Position numbers and translations under genes: made by a program
From: Lentimicrobiaceae bacterium
GTDB lineage: Bacteria > Bacteroidota > Bacteroidia > Bacteroidales > UBA4417
Reading direction: 5' to 3'
NCBI GenBank assembly: GCA_028697555.1
Contig: JAQVEX010000008.1
Location: 1 to 57,542 of the forward strand
DNA length: 57,542 bases
The notes under the pieces: model-generated
Database searches by the model: none
Seen by the model: only the letters and a program-made list of their open reading frames with translations
Told to the model about the DNA's origin: nothing
Shown here: piece by piece, positions 28,783 through 37,922 of the stretch
Layout: each line of letters begins with the position of its first letter
How positions within the stretch are numbered: the stretch's first letter is position 1

Positions 28783-29442
28783 ATGAGAGTTAAAACTAAT
28801 TTTTACGTCCTTACTTTGCTCGTTTTGTTCAGTATTTTTAATTCAAATCTGAACGCTCAAAACTACACAAAGCTTAATGATGCCGATGCCATTGCTTGTA
28901 AAAATCAAATAAAAAAATCCGCTGAAAGCGTAAATACCATACAATGCAATTTTGTTCAGGAAAAAGAAATGTCGTTTTTAGATTCAAAACTGATTTCTAA
29001 AGGAAAAATGTATTTGAAAAAAGATAGAAAACTGCTTTGGCAATACACCACTCCTTACGAGTTTTCTTTTGTTATCAACGAAAATAATATTGCAATGGTA
29101 AACAAGGATCAAAAAAATTCTTTTGATTCAAATTCCAATTCGTTTTTTAAAAATTTAAGTTCTATTGTTGTTGGCAGCTTCAATGGCGAACTGTTGGACA
29201 ATAAAAAAGATTTTGACATCACTTATTTTAAACATAACAATAATTACAAAGTTGAAATCGTCCCTAAAAACAAAGTTTTAGGCGATATGATTAGCAAAAT
29301 CTCGCTGCATTTTAACAGTAAAGATTGGAGCGTTGATTCTATACTTTTGCACGACAAACAAGGAGATGTTACAAATATCGCTTTTTCTGAAAAGATATTT
29401 AACAAAAATATTGATAACCGCGTTTTTGATATCAACAAATAA
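28783..29442 (+). CDS. LolA-like outer membrane lipoprotein carrier
   Basis: A 219-aa periplasmic LolA-fold protein with a signal peptide (LTLLVLFSIFNSNLNAQ). The beta-barrel half shows family features such as FVQEKEMSFLDSKLISKGKMYLKKDRKLLWQYTTPY. LolA paralogues are regular members of aryl polyene clusters, where they are thought to shuttle the amphipathic pigment lipid across the periplasm. The last 77 nt overlap the start of the next gene in another frame. Confidence 0.85.
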   Translation: MRVKTNFYVLTLLVLFSIFNSNLNAQNYTKLNDADAIACKNQIKKSAESVNTIQCNFVQEKEMSFLDSKLISKGKMYLKKDRKLLWQYTTPYEFSFVINENNIAMVNKDQKNSFDSNSNSFFKNLSSIVVGSFNGELLDNKKDFDITYFKHNNNYKVEIVPKNKVLGDMISKISLHFNSKDWSVDSILLHDKQGDVTNIAFSEKIFNKNIDNRVFDINK

Positions 29443-29941
29443 CGTAGTTTCACAATCAGTTTACACACAAAAACCCTTCGAGCCGTACTACATTCTACAA
29501 TTAGAAGATGTAGGCACGTACTTATTTTCGTTTTCTATAGAATATGGCAACAACGGTTTGTCGGGAATTATGTTGGCTAAATTCGACGGAAACAAAATAA
29601 TGGCTTCGATAGTAAACGAGTTTGGAATTAAAATTATTGATTTTTCGGTATCCGACGGCAATGTTGAAATAGACTACGCTGCCGACAAACTTAATAATCG
29701 CTTTGTGAAAAAAATAATTGAAAGCGACCTGGGATTTTTGTTTTCAAAATTTCCGCCAAACACAAACAAGAAGTATAATTACGAATTACAGTTTAATCCC
29801 AACGGCTCGTATAAAATAAGCAAACTATTAAAACACAAGACGGTACAGTGCTTTGAATGCAACAAAGACCGAAATTACACCGTAATAAATCTCAGAAACA
29901 ATATATCTTACAAACTTACTTTTTTACAATTTGATGAGTAA
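29366..29941 (+). CDS. Unknown secreted protein, start nested in the lolA-like gene
   Basis: 191 aa from the ATG at 29366; a TTG at 29333 is an alternative. The N-terminus MLQISLFLKRYLTKILITAF continues LISTNNVVSQ, a credible signal peptide, which supports a start inside the upstream gene (77-nt overlap). The body is beta-rich (YYILQLEDVGTYLFSFSIEY, VIVNEFGIKIIDFSV-like strands) and has one Cys-x2-Cys (VQCFECNK). No known family recognised. Position next to lolA suggests a periplasmic or outer-membrane role, as for the accessory lipoprotein of aryl polyene clusters. Confidence 0.65.
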   Translation: MLQISLFLKRYLTKILITAFLISTNNVVSQSVYTQKPFEPYYILQLEDVGTYLFSFSIEYGNNGLSGIMLAKFDGNKIMASIVNEFGIKIIDFSVSDGNVEIDYAADKLNNRFVKKIIESDLGFLFSKFPPNTNKKYNYELQFNPNGSYKISKLLKHKTVQCFECNKDRNYTVINLRNNISYKLTFLQFDE

Positions 29942-30305
29942 TACCGAACTTAAAAACTATTTTTACAAAATAACCGACAGCAAAAAGTCAGATGACGGAT
30001 TCGCTTATACGATTAAACTTAACAGCAATCATTGGGTTTTTGAAGTCCATTTCGCAGGTAATCCCATAACTCCAGGTGCACTTTTGTTGCAAATTACCAA
30101 AGAATTGATAAGTACCGAACTTGGGAAACAAATTAGCATAAACAAAACGCAAAATATAAGGTTTTTAAATGCTATAAATCCTATTGAAAACCCGATTGTG
30201 GAGTTTGTGTTTACAAAAGACGAAGCAAATAAGTTGAATATCGTTATCAAACACGATGACACAATGTTTGCAAGAATTAAACTAACTTACTCAGTGCATG
30301 ACTAA
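29931..30305 (+). CDS. Hotdog-fold dehydratase subunit with His but Gln for Glu
   Basis: A 124-aa FabZ-like hotdog protein. The His-containing loop is conserved (VHFAGNPITPGALLLQ, compare FabZ HFPGxPxxPGVLxxE). The catalytic Glu 14 residues after that His is Gln (LLLQITKEL). This is the mirror image of the protein at 23258, which keeps Glu and lacks His. Expected to pair with it as a heterodimeric dehydratase. Overlaps of 11 nt upstream and 8 nt downstream. Confidence 0.82.
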   Translation: MMSNTELKNYFYKITDSKKSDDGFAYTIKLNSNHWVFEVHFAGNPITPGALLLQITKELISTELGKQISINKTQNIRFLNAINPIENPIVEFVFTKDEANKLNIVIKHDDTMFARIKLTYSVHD

Positions 30306-31077
30306 CAATAATAGCAAAGTTGAAGATATTAAAGAGCTTGGTGTTTTGGTTGTAATACCAACCTACAACAATGAAAAAACTTTGTCGAAAATTATTGAAG
30401 ATGTTTTAATGTACACGCCGGATGTTTTGGTTGTAAACGACGGCTCGACCGACAGCACTGCCGAAATACTTGACAAATTCGGCGACAAAATAAATACCAT
30501 AAGCTACAACAAAAACAGGGGCAAAGGTTACGCTCTGAAACAGAGTTTTAAATACGCCGAACAAAACAATTACAACTACGTAATAAGTATTGATTCTGAC
30601 GGTCAACACTTTGCAGAAGATATACCTGTTTTTGTAAACAAAATTGCTGAAAAACCCAACTCAATGATAGTTGGCAGTAGGAGTTTTGTGCAAGAACACA
30701 TGAAAGCAGGTAGTAGCTTTGCCAACAAATTTTCAAACTTCTGGTTTACAGTACAGACAAGCAAAAAACTCCCTGACACACAGTCGGGGTATAGGTTATA
30801 CCCTATTAAGCATATCAGAAAAACGAATATACTTACAAACAGATACGAAACGGAACTTGAAATATTAGTCCGATTAGCTTGGAAAAACGTAAGTATTATT
30901 CCCGTCAATATCAACGTATATTATCCACCGAAATCCGAGAAAATATCGCATTTCCGACCCTTCACCGATTTTTTCAGAATAAGTGTGCTAAACACTTTTT
31001 TGTGCATCGTTGCGATAATATACGGTTATCCCTCCATTTTGTTTCATTGTTTAAAAAATCGTTTTACAAATGAGTAA
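30298..31077 (+). CDS. Family 2 glycosyltransferase (dolichol-phosphate-mannose-synthase-like)
   Basis: A 259-aa GT-A enzyme. VVIPTYNNEKTLSKIIEDVL, VVNDGSTDSTAEIL and ISIDSDGQHFAEDI give the nucleotide and DxD sites. SGYRLYPIKHI and a C-terminal hydrophobic tail (ISVLNTFLCIVAIIYGYPS) follow. Probably transfers a sugar to a lipid or to the pigment head group on the cytoplasmic side. It overlaps the MMPL fusion gene by 8 nt. Confidence 0.9.
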   Translation: MTNNNSKVEDIKELGVLVVIPTYNNEKTLSKIIEDVLMYTPDVLVVNDGSTDSTAEILDKFGDKINTISYNKNRGKGYALKQSFKYAEQNNYNYVISIDSDGQHFAEDIPVFVNKIAEKPNSMIVGSRSFVQEHMKAGSSFANKFSNFWFTVQTSKKLPDTQSGYRLYPIKHIRKTNILTNRYETELEILVRLAWKNVSIIPVNINVYYPPKSEKISHFRPFTDFFRISVLNTFLCIVAIIYGYPSILFHCLKNRFTNE

Positions 31078-34000
31078 AATAGTTCAAGCTATATACGATT
31101 TTTTTAACAAAAACCGCCTTTTGGCAATGGCAATCCTCGTATTATCGATTGTTGCGGGTGTGTTTTTTGCCTTGAGATTAAATTTTAGCGAAGATATATC
31201 GGAGTTTTTGCCAAGTAGCGACAAGCAGACAGATTTTCTCATAAAGCAGCAAGGACTTGAAAATAAGTCAATTGTGATGCTAAGTCCGAAAGACACGAAT
31301 TCCGTTGATATAGACCTGCTTTGCGAAGCTGCGGAAGTTTTTGTTCAGTATCTCGATTCTGTTGATGCTACGCTAAACGCCAAAGATGATATAATGTATA
31401 AAATTGATACCGACAAAATGATGGAAGTATCCGATTTTATCGTTGAGCATCTACCCTACTACCTCACAACAGAAGATTATGCAACAATTGATTCGGCTAT
31501 AAAGCCAGAAAATATTGAAAAAACTTTAGAAAGCAACAAGCAATTGCTTGGTAGTTTTGCCGGTATAGTTTTAAAAAATCAAATTCTGAACGATCCTTTA
31601 CATTTTTCAGTCCCGATTTTAAAGCGACTTAACAGTTTTAGCGTTGGCGAAAACTACAAATTGCATAATCAGTACATATTTACAGCCGACTACAAAAACC
31701 TCTTCATTTTTATAACTTCGCAGACCAGCAGTAGCGAAACTGCAAACAATAAGAAACTTGTAAAAAACATTGAAAACTCCTTAGATTACACCGAAAAACA
31801 TTTCAAAAACAGGTTGTCAACAAGCTATTTCGGAGCTTCGGCGGTAGCTGTTAGTAACGCTCAGCAAATTAAAAAAGATAGCGCAATTTCAATAACAATA
31901 GCCGTTGTAATAATCTCTATATTGCTTTTGAGTTTTTACAGAAGAATCAAGATAATTGCTTTAATATTTGTTCCTGTTTTTTACGGCGGATTGTTGTCAC
32001 TCGCCACATTATCAATAATAAAAGATTCTATTTCGGCAATATCAATAGGTGCAGGCTCGATAATATTGGGAATTGCAATAAACTACGCACTGCACTACAT
32101 GACTCAGCACAGAAACGGTGCCTCGCCACGACAAATTCTGGGCAACATAAGCTCGCCACTTATTATTGGCAGTTTTACGACAGTCGGTGCATTTTTGAGT
32201 CTTCTATTTATCTCCGCCGAACCCATGAAAGATTTCGGCATATTTGCTGCCGCCGCCCTTATTGGAGCTCTTATTTTTGTAGTCATTTTTCTACCTCATA
32301 TCCTAACTAAAACAATAGAAAAAAAATCTGACGAAAACTACCGATTGATAAACAAAATAGCCGAATACCGATTTGATAAGAAAAAGGCTTTACTGATAAT
32401 ATTGCTTATTGTTACTCCTGTTCTGTTTCATTTTTCAAAACAAATAAAATTTGAAACCGACATGAACAAAATAAATTACATGTCGGAAAAGCAAAAGCAA
32501 GCTTTTAAAACAATTAGCAAAAACTCTTCTTTGGGCAAAAACACAATTTTCTGCGTATCGCAAGCATCTACAGTTGATTCGGCTATTATGCAATACGAAA
32601 AAATTCTGCCTAATTTAAAGCAAATGCTTGCCGATGAAGAAATAACTGAAATAAACGGAATTGGCAATTTTATTCCTTCGCAACAAGCTCAAAAAGAAAA
32701 ACTTAAACAATGGGAAGATTTTTGGAAAGATAGAAAAGACGATTTGAATAAAAATTTAATGACAATAGGCAAAAAATTAGGTTACAAACAATCTGCCTTC
32801 GATGGAATTAACAATCTCATCAGCAAGAGCTACTCAATATTGCCTTTCGATGAATTTTCGGTAATCAACAACAACTTAGCAAGCAACTACATTCATAAAT
32901 CATCAGAACAGTACTCGGTTGTAACAGTATTGCACACACCGCCGGACAAAAGCAATGAAGTAATTAGCCAAATTAACAAAAGCGAAAATGTATTTGCTGT
33001 GGACAATAGCAGCGTTGTAAAAAGCATGGTAGGCAACCTTAGCAAAGACTTTGACACGGTTTTGTATATCTGCGGTTTTATTGTGTTTGCGTTCCTGACA
33101 ATATCGTTCGGGCGTTTTGAATTGAGCTTAATTGCCTTTATTCCAATGCTGATAAGCTGGGTATGGATATTAGGAATTATGGCTTTGTTTAATATCAATT
33201 TTAATATTGTAAACATAATACTAGCCACGTTTATCTTCGGTTTGGGCGATGATTACACAATTTTTATGCTTGACGGAATGATAACGGGTTACGCAAGAAA
33301 AGACAAGTTGCTGAACACGTACAAAACATCTGTAATACTATCGGCAGTAACTATGTTTGTTGGTATCGGCTCGCTGATTATTGCAAAACATCCTGCTATG
33401 TTTTCGCTTGCACAGGTTACCATGGTAGGTATGTTTTCGGTTGTGATGATGACCTTCATTCTAACACCTTTCTTCTACGACCTGATTACAAAAAAGAAAA
33501 GCGGAAATCGCCTGACTCCCATTACTTTCAAAAATCTGTTTACCACTTCGTACAGCTTTGTGTTCTTTGTTTTTGCAAGTCTTTTCATCACTCTATACGG
33601 ATACGTGTTGTTAGGATTATTTGGCAAAACCGATAAAAACAAACTCAGATTTCACGTTTTACTCCAAAAAACCTGCAAATTAGTCGCTAAGATTATACCT
33701 TGGGTATCGTACAAAGTTACAAATCACTCGGCGGAAGATTTTGAAAAACCAGCAATAATAATAAGCAATCATCAGTCGCACTTAGATTTGATGTACATTA
33801 TGATGCTGTCTCCAAAAATTATTATTCTGACTAACAAATGGGTTTGGAATTCGCCGTTTTACGGCAAACTCATAAAATTTGCCGATTACCTGCCTATTTA
33901 CGATGGTATTGAAAATCACGTTGAAGATATTGAAAAACTTGTTGCCAAGGGCTACAGCATTATGGTTTTTCCCGAAGGGACACGCTCCGAAGACGGCACT

Positions 34001-34768
34001 ATCAGTCGTTTTAAAAAAGGGGCTTTTTATTTGGCAAATAAACTCAACTTGGATATTGTTCCTATTGTCATGCACGGCGTTGGTAATGCACTTCAAAAGT
34101 CTGAATTAATTCTGAACAAAAGCTCTGTAAGTATCAATATTTACGATAGAATTAATAGTCAGTCGGAATTGTGGGACGATAATTACTCCGAAATGAGTAA
34201 AGCCGTCAGAAGATGGTACAGAAAAGAGTACGAAAGCATTTCAAACGAAGCCGAAACTCCAAGCTATTTCAAGCATAAAATCATTTCCAATTACATATAC
34301 AAAGGTTCATATCTTGATTACAAAACCAAGCGTACGCTGAATAAATACAGTTGTTTTACCGATATTATTAATCTTATTCCCAACGAAGGTAAAGTTTTGG
34401 AACTTAACTGCGGTTACGGCACGTTTAGCTTACTCAACAGCTTGGTAAAAAAGCAAATAACTCACGTTGGCGTGGATAATGATGTGAACAAAATTAATTT
34501 GGCTAAAAACTGCATTTCAGTACCCGAGAATTTGGAATACCAATGTAAAAATTACGATGAAATTAATTTTTCCGATTACGACTTTGTTGTCAGCATCAAT
34601 CCTGATACAGAGTTGGCAGAATATATAATCGAAAATTGCGATATTCCTTTTGTTATTCAAACCGACTATGGAACGGATATTCAAGCCAATAACAAAGACA
34701 TCTGGCAAATGACAGTCGATGATAAAATAACTTTTACAACCAATATTAAATCGGAAGAATGGCAATGA
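31070..34768 (+). CDS. MMPL/RND exporter fused to PlsC-type acyltransferase and methyltransferase-like domain
   Basis: A 1232-aa three-part protein. Residues 1 to ~850 are an MMPL/HpnN-type RND exporter: an N-terminal helix, a large periplasmic loop, a helix bundle with GAGSIILGIAINYALHYM, a second loop, and FIFGLGDDYTIFMLDGMI. Residues ~880-1080 are an acylglycerol-phosphate acyltransferase domain with NHQSHLDLM (~899-907) and FPEGTRSEDG (967-976). Residues ~1090-1232 resemble a class I methyltransferase (KVLELNCGYGTFSLL at ~1108, THVGVDNDVNKINLA). MMPL plus acyltransferase is known in aryl polyene clusters; the third domain is less familiar. Confidence 0.88.
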   Translation: MSKIVQAIYDFFNKNRLLAMAILVLSIVAGVFFALRLNFSEDISEFLPSSDKQTDFLIKQQGLENKSIVMLSPKDTNSVDIDLLCEAAEVFVQYLDSVDATLNAKDDIMYKIDTDKMMEVSDFIVEHLPYYLTTEDYATIDSAIKPENIEKTLESNKQLLGSFAGIVLKNQILNDPLHFSVPILKRLNSFSVGENYKLHNQYIFTADYKNLFIFITSQTSSSETANNKKLVKNIENSLDYTEKHFKNRLSTSYFGASAVAVSNAQQIKKDSAISITIAVVIISILLLSFYRRIKIIALIFVPVFYGGLLSLATLSIIKDSISAISIGAGSIILGIAINYALHYMTQHRNGASPRQILGNISSPLIIGSFTTVGAFLSLLFISAEPMKDFGIFAAAALIGALIFVVIFLPHILTKTIEKKSDENYRLINKIAEYRFDKKKALLIILLIVTPVLFHFSKQIKFETDMNKINYMSEKQKQAFKTISKNSSLGKNTIFCVSQASTVDSAIMQYEKILPNLKQMLADEEITEINGIGNFIPSQQAQKEKLKQWEDFWKDRKDDLNKNLMTIGKKLGYKQSAFDGINNLISKSYSILPFDEFSVINNNLASNYIHKSSEQYSVVTVLHTPPDKSNEVISQINKSENVFAVDNSSVVKSMVGNLSKDFDTVLYICGFIVFAFLTISFGRFELSLIAFIPMLISWVWILGIMALFNINFNIVNIILATFIFGLGDDYTIFMLDGMITGYARKDKLLNTYKTSVILSAVTMFVGIGSLIIAKHPAMFSLAQVTMVGMFSVVMMTFILTPFFYDLITKKKSGNRLTPITFKNLFTTSYSFVFFVFASLFITLYGYVLLGLFGKTDKNKLRFHVLLQKTCKLVAKIIPWVSYKVTNHSAEDFEKPAIIISNHQSHLDLMYIMMLSPKIIILTNKWVWNSPFYGKLIKFADYLPIYDGIENHVEDIEKLVAKGYSIMVFPEGTRSEDGTISRFKKGAFYLANKLNLDIVPIVMHGVGNALQKSELILNKSSVSINIYDRINSQSELWDDNYSEMSKAVRRWYRKEYESISNEAETPSYFKHKIISNYIYKGSYLDYKTKRTLNKYSCFTDIINLIPNEGKVLELNCGYGTFSLLNSLVKKQITHVGVDNDVNKINLAKNCISVPENLEYQCKNYDEINFSDYDFVVSINPDTELAEYIIENCDIPFVIQTDYGTDIQANNKDIWQMTVDDKITFTTNIKSEEWQ

Positions 34769-36282
34769 AAAAACACGATGTAATAATTATTGGGAGTGGC
34801 TTGGGCGGACTTATGTGTGCTTTTTTGTTGAGCAAATTCGGCTACAATGTTTTGGTTTTGGAAAAAAACAATCAAATCGGCGGTTGCTTGCAAACATTCA
34901 AACGCAAGGGTATTACTTTCGACACAGGAATGCACTACATAGGAAGTCTGAAAGAAGGACAAATTATGAATACATTTTTCAAGTACTTCAATCTGACCGA
35001 CAATGTTAAGTTACAAGAGCTTAATCCATCGGCTTACGATACAATTAGCATCAACGGCACAGACTTCGATTTTCCTGTAGGTTACGATAATTTGAAAGAA
35101 AATTTGCTAAACTCTTTCGGTTCCGAAAAAAAAGCCATCGACACATACATAAAGGATATAAAGCAAATTGCAAATTCTTCGCCTTTTGTAAACCTGAAAA
35201 AGCTCGATGGATACGAGTTTACCAACAATCCTTACAACAACATCAGCGTTTCTGAATATATCAGCAAAATAACTTCAAACCCCAATTTGCAAAATGTTTT
35301 GGCAGGCAATCTGTTTTTGTACGGCGGAGAAAAAAATATTACACCATTGTATATTCACGCTCAAATCAGAAATTTTTACACGCAAGGAGCGTACAGAATT
35401 GTTGGCGGAAGTGACAGCATTGCCAAAAGTTTAGAATCGTCAATTTTGAAAAATGGCGGTAAAATTCTTGCCAATTGCGAAGTTACGGAAATTAAATGCG
35501 ATAGCTCCAAAGCCGAATACGTTGTTACAAAAGGCAACGAAAAATTCTACGCCGATCATTTTATATCTGATATTCATCCTCAAACTTTGTTAAAACTAAT
35601 TGATACTCCATTGCTACGCAAAGCGTACAGAAACAGAATTAACAAAATAAACAACACGGTTTCTAATTTTGGCATATACATTAAGTTTAAAGACGATGCC
35701 AAACTTGCGTACAAAAACACGAACTTGTACAGATTTGCATGCGACAGCGTTTGGGACTATATTCCTGATGATAATTTCACCACACCAAAAAGCTATCTGC
35801 TTATGCATCAAGCTGAAAGCATAAATCAAAAATATGCCAAAAGTGCGGTAATCCTAACTCCTATGAAATTTGAATCGGTGGAAAAATGGGAAAACTCATT
35901 TACAGGAAAAAGAGATAAATCTTACTACGATTTTAAACAAGAATGCGCCGAAAAAGTTTTTTCTCTCGTCAGTCAATTTGACAACGAAATTATAAACGCA
36001 ATAGACTACTACGAAACCTCATCGCCGCTTACATACCGCGATTATACTTATACCGCAATGGGTTCAACTTACGGAATTATGCACAACGCCGACAACATAG
36101 CCGAAAGCTATATTCCACACAAAACAAAAATACCCAATCTGCTACTTACCGGACAAAACATCAATACTCACGGTATGTTGGGCGTTACCATAGGTTCAAT
36201 CATAACATGTAGTTCGCTTATAGACTACAACACGCTAATAAAAGACATTACAAATTCTACAAATCATACAAATGAAATTTAA
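34765..36282 (+). CDS. FAD-dependent oxidoreductase, phytoene desaturase/retinol saturase-like
   Basis: 505 aa from the ATG at 34765 (ATGA overlap with the upstream stop; an ATG at 34759 is also in frame). The dinucleotide-binding motif IIIGSGLGGLMCAFLLSKFG is followed by LEKNNQIGGCLQTF and FDTGMHYIGSL, typical of carotenoid desaturase and all-trans-retinol saturase relatives. The C-terminal FAD motif is GQNINTHGMLGVTIGS. It could reduce or desaturate the polyene chain. It overlaps the radical SAM gene by 11 nt. Confidence 0.87.
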   Translation: MKKHDVIIIGSGLGGLMCAFLLSKFGYNVLVLEKNNQIGGCLQTFKRKGITFDTGMHYIGSLKEGQIMNTFFKYFNLTDNVKLQELNPSAYDTISINGTDFDFPVGYDNLKENLLNSFGSEKKAIDTYIKDIKQIANSSPFVNLKKLDGYEFTNNPYNNISVSEYISKITSNPNLQNVLAGNLFLYGGEKNITPLYIHAQIRNFYTQGAYRIVGGSDSIAKSLESSILKNGGKILANCEVTEIKCDSSKAEYVVTKGNEKFYADHFISDIHPQTLLKLIDTPLLRKAYRNRINKINNTVSNFGIYIKFKDDAKLAYKNTNLYRFACDSVWDYIPDDNFTTPKSYLLMHQAESINQKYAKSAVILTPMKFESVEKWENSFTGKRDKSYYDFKQECAEKVFSLVSQFDNEIINAIDYYETSSPLTYRDYTYTAMGSTYGIMHNADNIAESYIPHKTKIPNLLLTGQNINTHGMLGVTIGSIITCSSLIDYNTLIKDITNSTNHTNEI

Positions 36283-37546
36283 ACTCATATACCCTAAGTG
36301 GAAAAAACTAACGGGGCAAACTACTTTCAATCTGCCGCCTCACGGTCCTGTAGTTATGGCAGCATCGCTCCCCGACTATGTTTCGGTATCATTTACCGAC
36401 GAAAATATTGAAGAAATCGACTTTGACGAAGAATGCGATTTTGTCGGCATCTCGATGATGCTTAGCACACAAGCTAACAGGGGCTGGCAAATAGCAAAGG
36501 AATTTAGAGCAAGAGGAAAAAAAGTGATTTTCGGAGGAATTGCAACAATGCTTCATGCCGAAGAAACAATGCAGTACGCCGATTCGGTTTTCCTTGGCGA
36601 AAGCGAAACTCGCATGGAAGAAGTTTTTAACGATTTCAGAAACAACAAGCTCAAAAAACTGTACAATTATATCAATCAGTTTCCTCCTATAGAATGTGTG
36701 GGACCTGCCCGCAGAGACTTGCTTAAAAAGGAATATTACAATCATAAAGGCGTGCAAATGGTCGATTTGTTCCACGCCTCCAGAGGTTGCCGATTTAATT
36801 GCTATCCCTGCGCTGTCGGCTACTTAGGCGGAAGACAATTTAGAGCCAGACCAATAGATAAAGCTATTGAAGAATTGGAAACTATTGAAAACAATCGCTT
36901 GTTCATAGTCGATAACTCGCTTGCTCAAAATACCGAGTGGGAAAAAGAGCTATTCAGAAATATGATACCGCTCAAAAAGAAATGGATTAGCCACACCATA
37001 GAAGACAAGCCAGAAGTGTTAGACCTTGCAGCACAAGCCGGTGCTTGGTACGTGTATCAGGCTGTATTCGACACATCCGATTATATAAAAGAGCGTATCA
37101 AACGCTACCACGACTACGGAATAGGCGTCGAAGGCACTATCTTGCTCGGGCTAGACAACCAAACCGAAGATGATATAAAACGTTTAATCGACTTCTTACT
37201 TGAAATAGACTTGGATTTAGCCGAATTTACAGTTCTATCGCCATTCCCACACACCAAAGCATACAACGACCTTAAGAGAGAAAATCGCATCTTCGACACC
37301 AATTGGGATAATTACAATGCCGAAAAGGTGGTTTATTATCCTAAGCACATGTCGCCCGAAAGACTCAGCGAGCTGTATCATTACGCTTGGGAAAGATTTT
37401 ATGAAGATGAAAGCCAGGAACAAAAAATGTTTAAACTGTTTACCAAAGTAATGATGAGAGAAATGGAAGACGGCACTTACAAGCCCAGAAATAGGAAACT
37501 AGTCAACAAAAGTTTTGGTAAAAAAGTAAAACGCAACATAAATTAA
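36272..37546 (+). CDS. Radical SAM protein with B12-binding-like N-terminal domain
   Basis: 424 aa. The radical SAM [4Fe-4S] motif is Cys173-x3-Cys177-x2-Cys180 (RGCRFNCYPC). The N-terminal ~130 residues have the Rossmann-like pattern of B12-binding domains (DFVGISMMLSTQANRG, VIFGGIATMLHAEE, ADSVFLGESE) but lack the cobalamin DxHxxG motif. The C-terminal part includes ILLGLDNQTEDDIKRLIDFL and SPFPHTKAYNDL. Such proteins occur in pigment and hopanoid-type clusters. Possible C-methylation or ring chemistry; substrate unknown. Confidence 0.85.
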   Translation: MKFKLIYPKWKKLTGQTTFNLPPHGPVVMAASLPDYVSVSFTDENIEEIDFDEECDFVGISMMLSTQANRGWQIAKEFRARGKKVIFGGIATMLHAEETMQYADSVFLGESETRMEEVFNDFRNNKLKKLYNYINQFPPIECVGPARRDLLKKEYYNHKGVQMVDLFHASRGCRFNCYPCAVGYLGGRQFRARPIDKAIEELETIENNRLFIVDNSLAQNTEWEKELFRNMIPLKKKWISHTIEDKPEVLDLAAQAGAWYVYQAVFDTSDYIKERIKRYHDYGIGVEGTILLGLDNQTEDDIKRLIDFLLEIDLDLAEFTVLSPFPHTKAYNDLKRENRIFDTNWDNYNAEKVVYYPKHMSPERLSELYHYAWERFYEDESQEQKMFKLFTKVMMREMEDGTYKPRNRKLVNKSFGKKVKRNIN

Positions 37547-37550
37547 AAAA

Positions 37551-37922
37551 ATGAAAGTATCGCATCAATATATAGACGAAATTTTTGAATTTGAAGGTCA
37601 ATGGGGAATACCTTCTCGTTGCGGAATTACTATTACCGAAAAAGACGACAAGTACTACGTTGTAGTTACCGAGTTGTACGACGAGAACAAAGGCACTCCT
37701 ATAGCGAATGTCAGTGCTTCGTTGGCTCAACAAATCTGCAACAAATACGAAATACCTTTGGAAAATCTTGTTTATTTTGAAAGGAATCCCGAGACCAATT
37801 CAAAATTGTCGTTTTACGGAGAAGAAGTCTTTAAAGTAGATTTTGATATCTTTGAAAATAAACTTGCAAATCCTAGGTATTCAAAAATTGATCCCGAAGA
37901 ACTAAATAAAATTATTGATTAG
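37551..37922 (+). CDS. Conserved-looking hypothetical protein at the end of the first pigment block
   Basis: A 123-aa acidic protein with no signal peptide or membrane segment, 4 nt after the radical SAM gene. Readable features: HQYIDEIFEFEGQWGIPSRCG, then two beta strands (KYYVVVTELYDENKGTPIAN), a helix (SASLAQQICNKYEIP) and FERNPETNSKLSF. No family recognised. Close spacing says it belongs to the operon. Its TAG stop (37920-37922) is where the heptad array begins. Confidence 0.7.
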   Translation: MKVSHQYIDEIFEFEGQWGIPSRCGITITEKDDKYYVVVTELYDENKGTPIANVSASLAQQICNKYEIPLENLVYFERNPETNSKLSFYGEEVFKVDFDIFENKLANPRYSKIDPEELNKIID

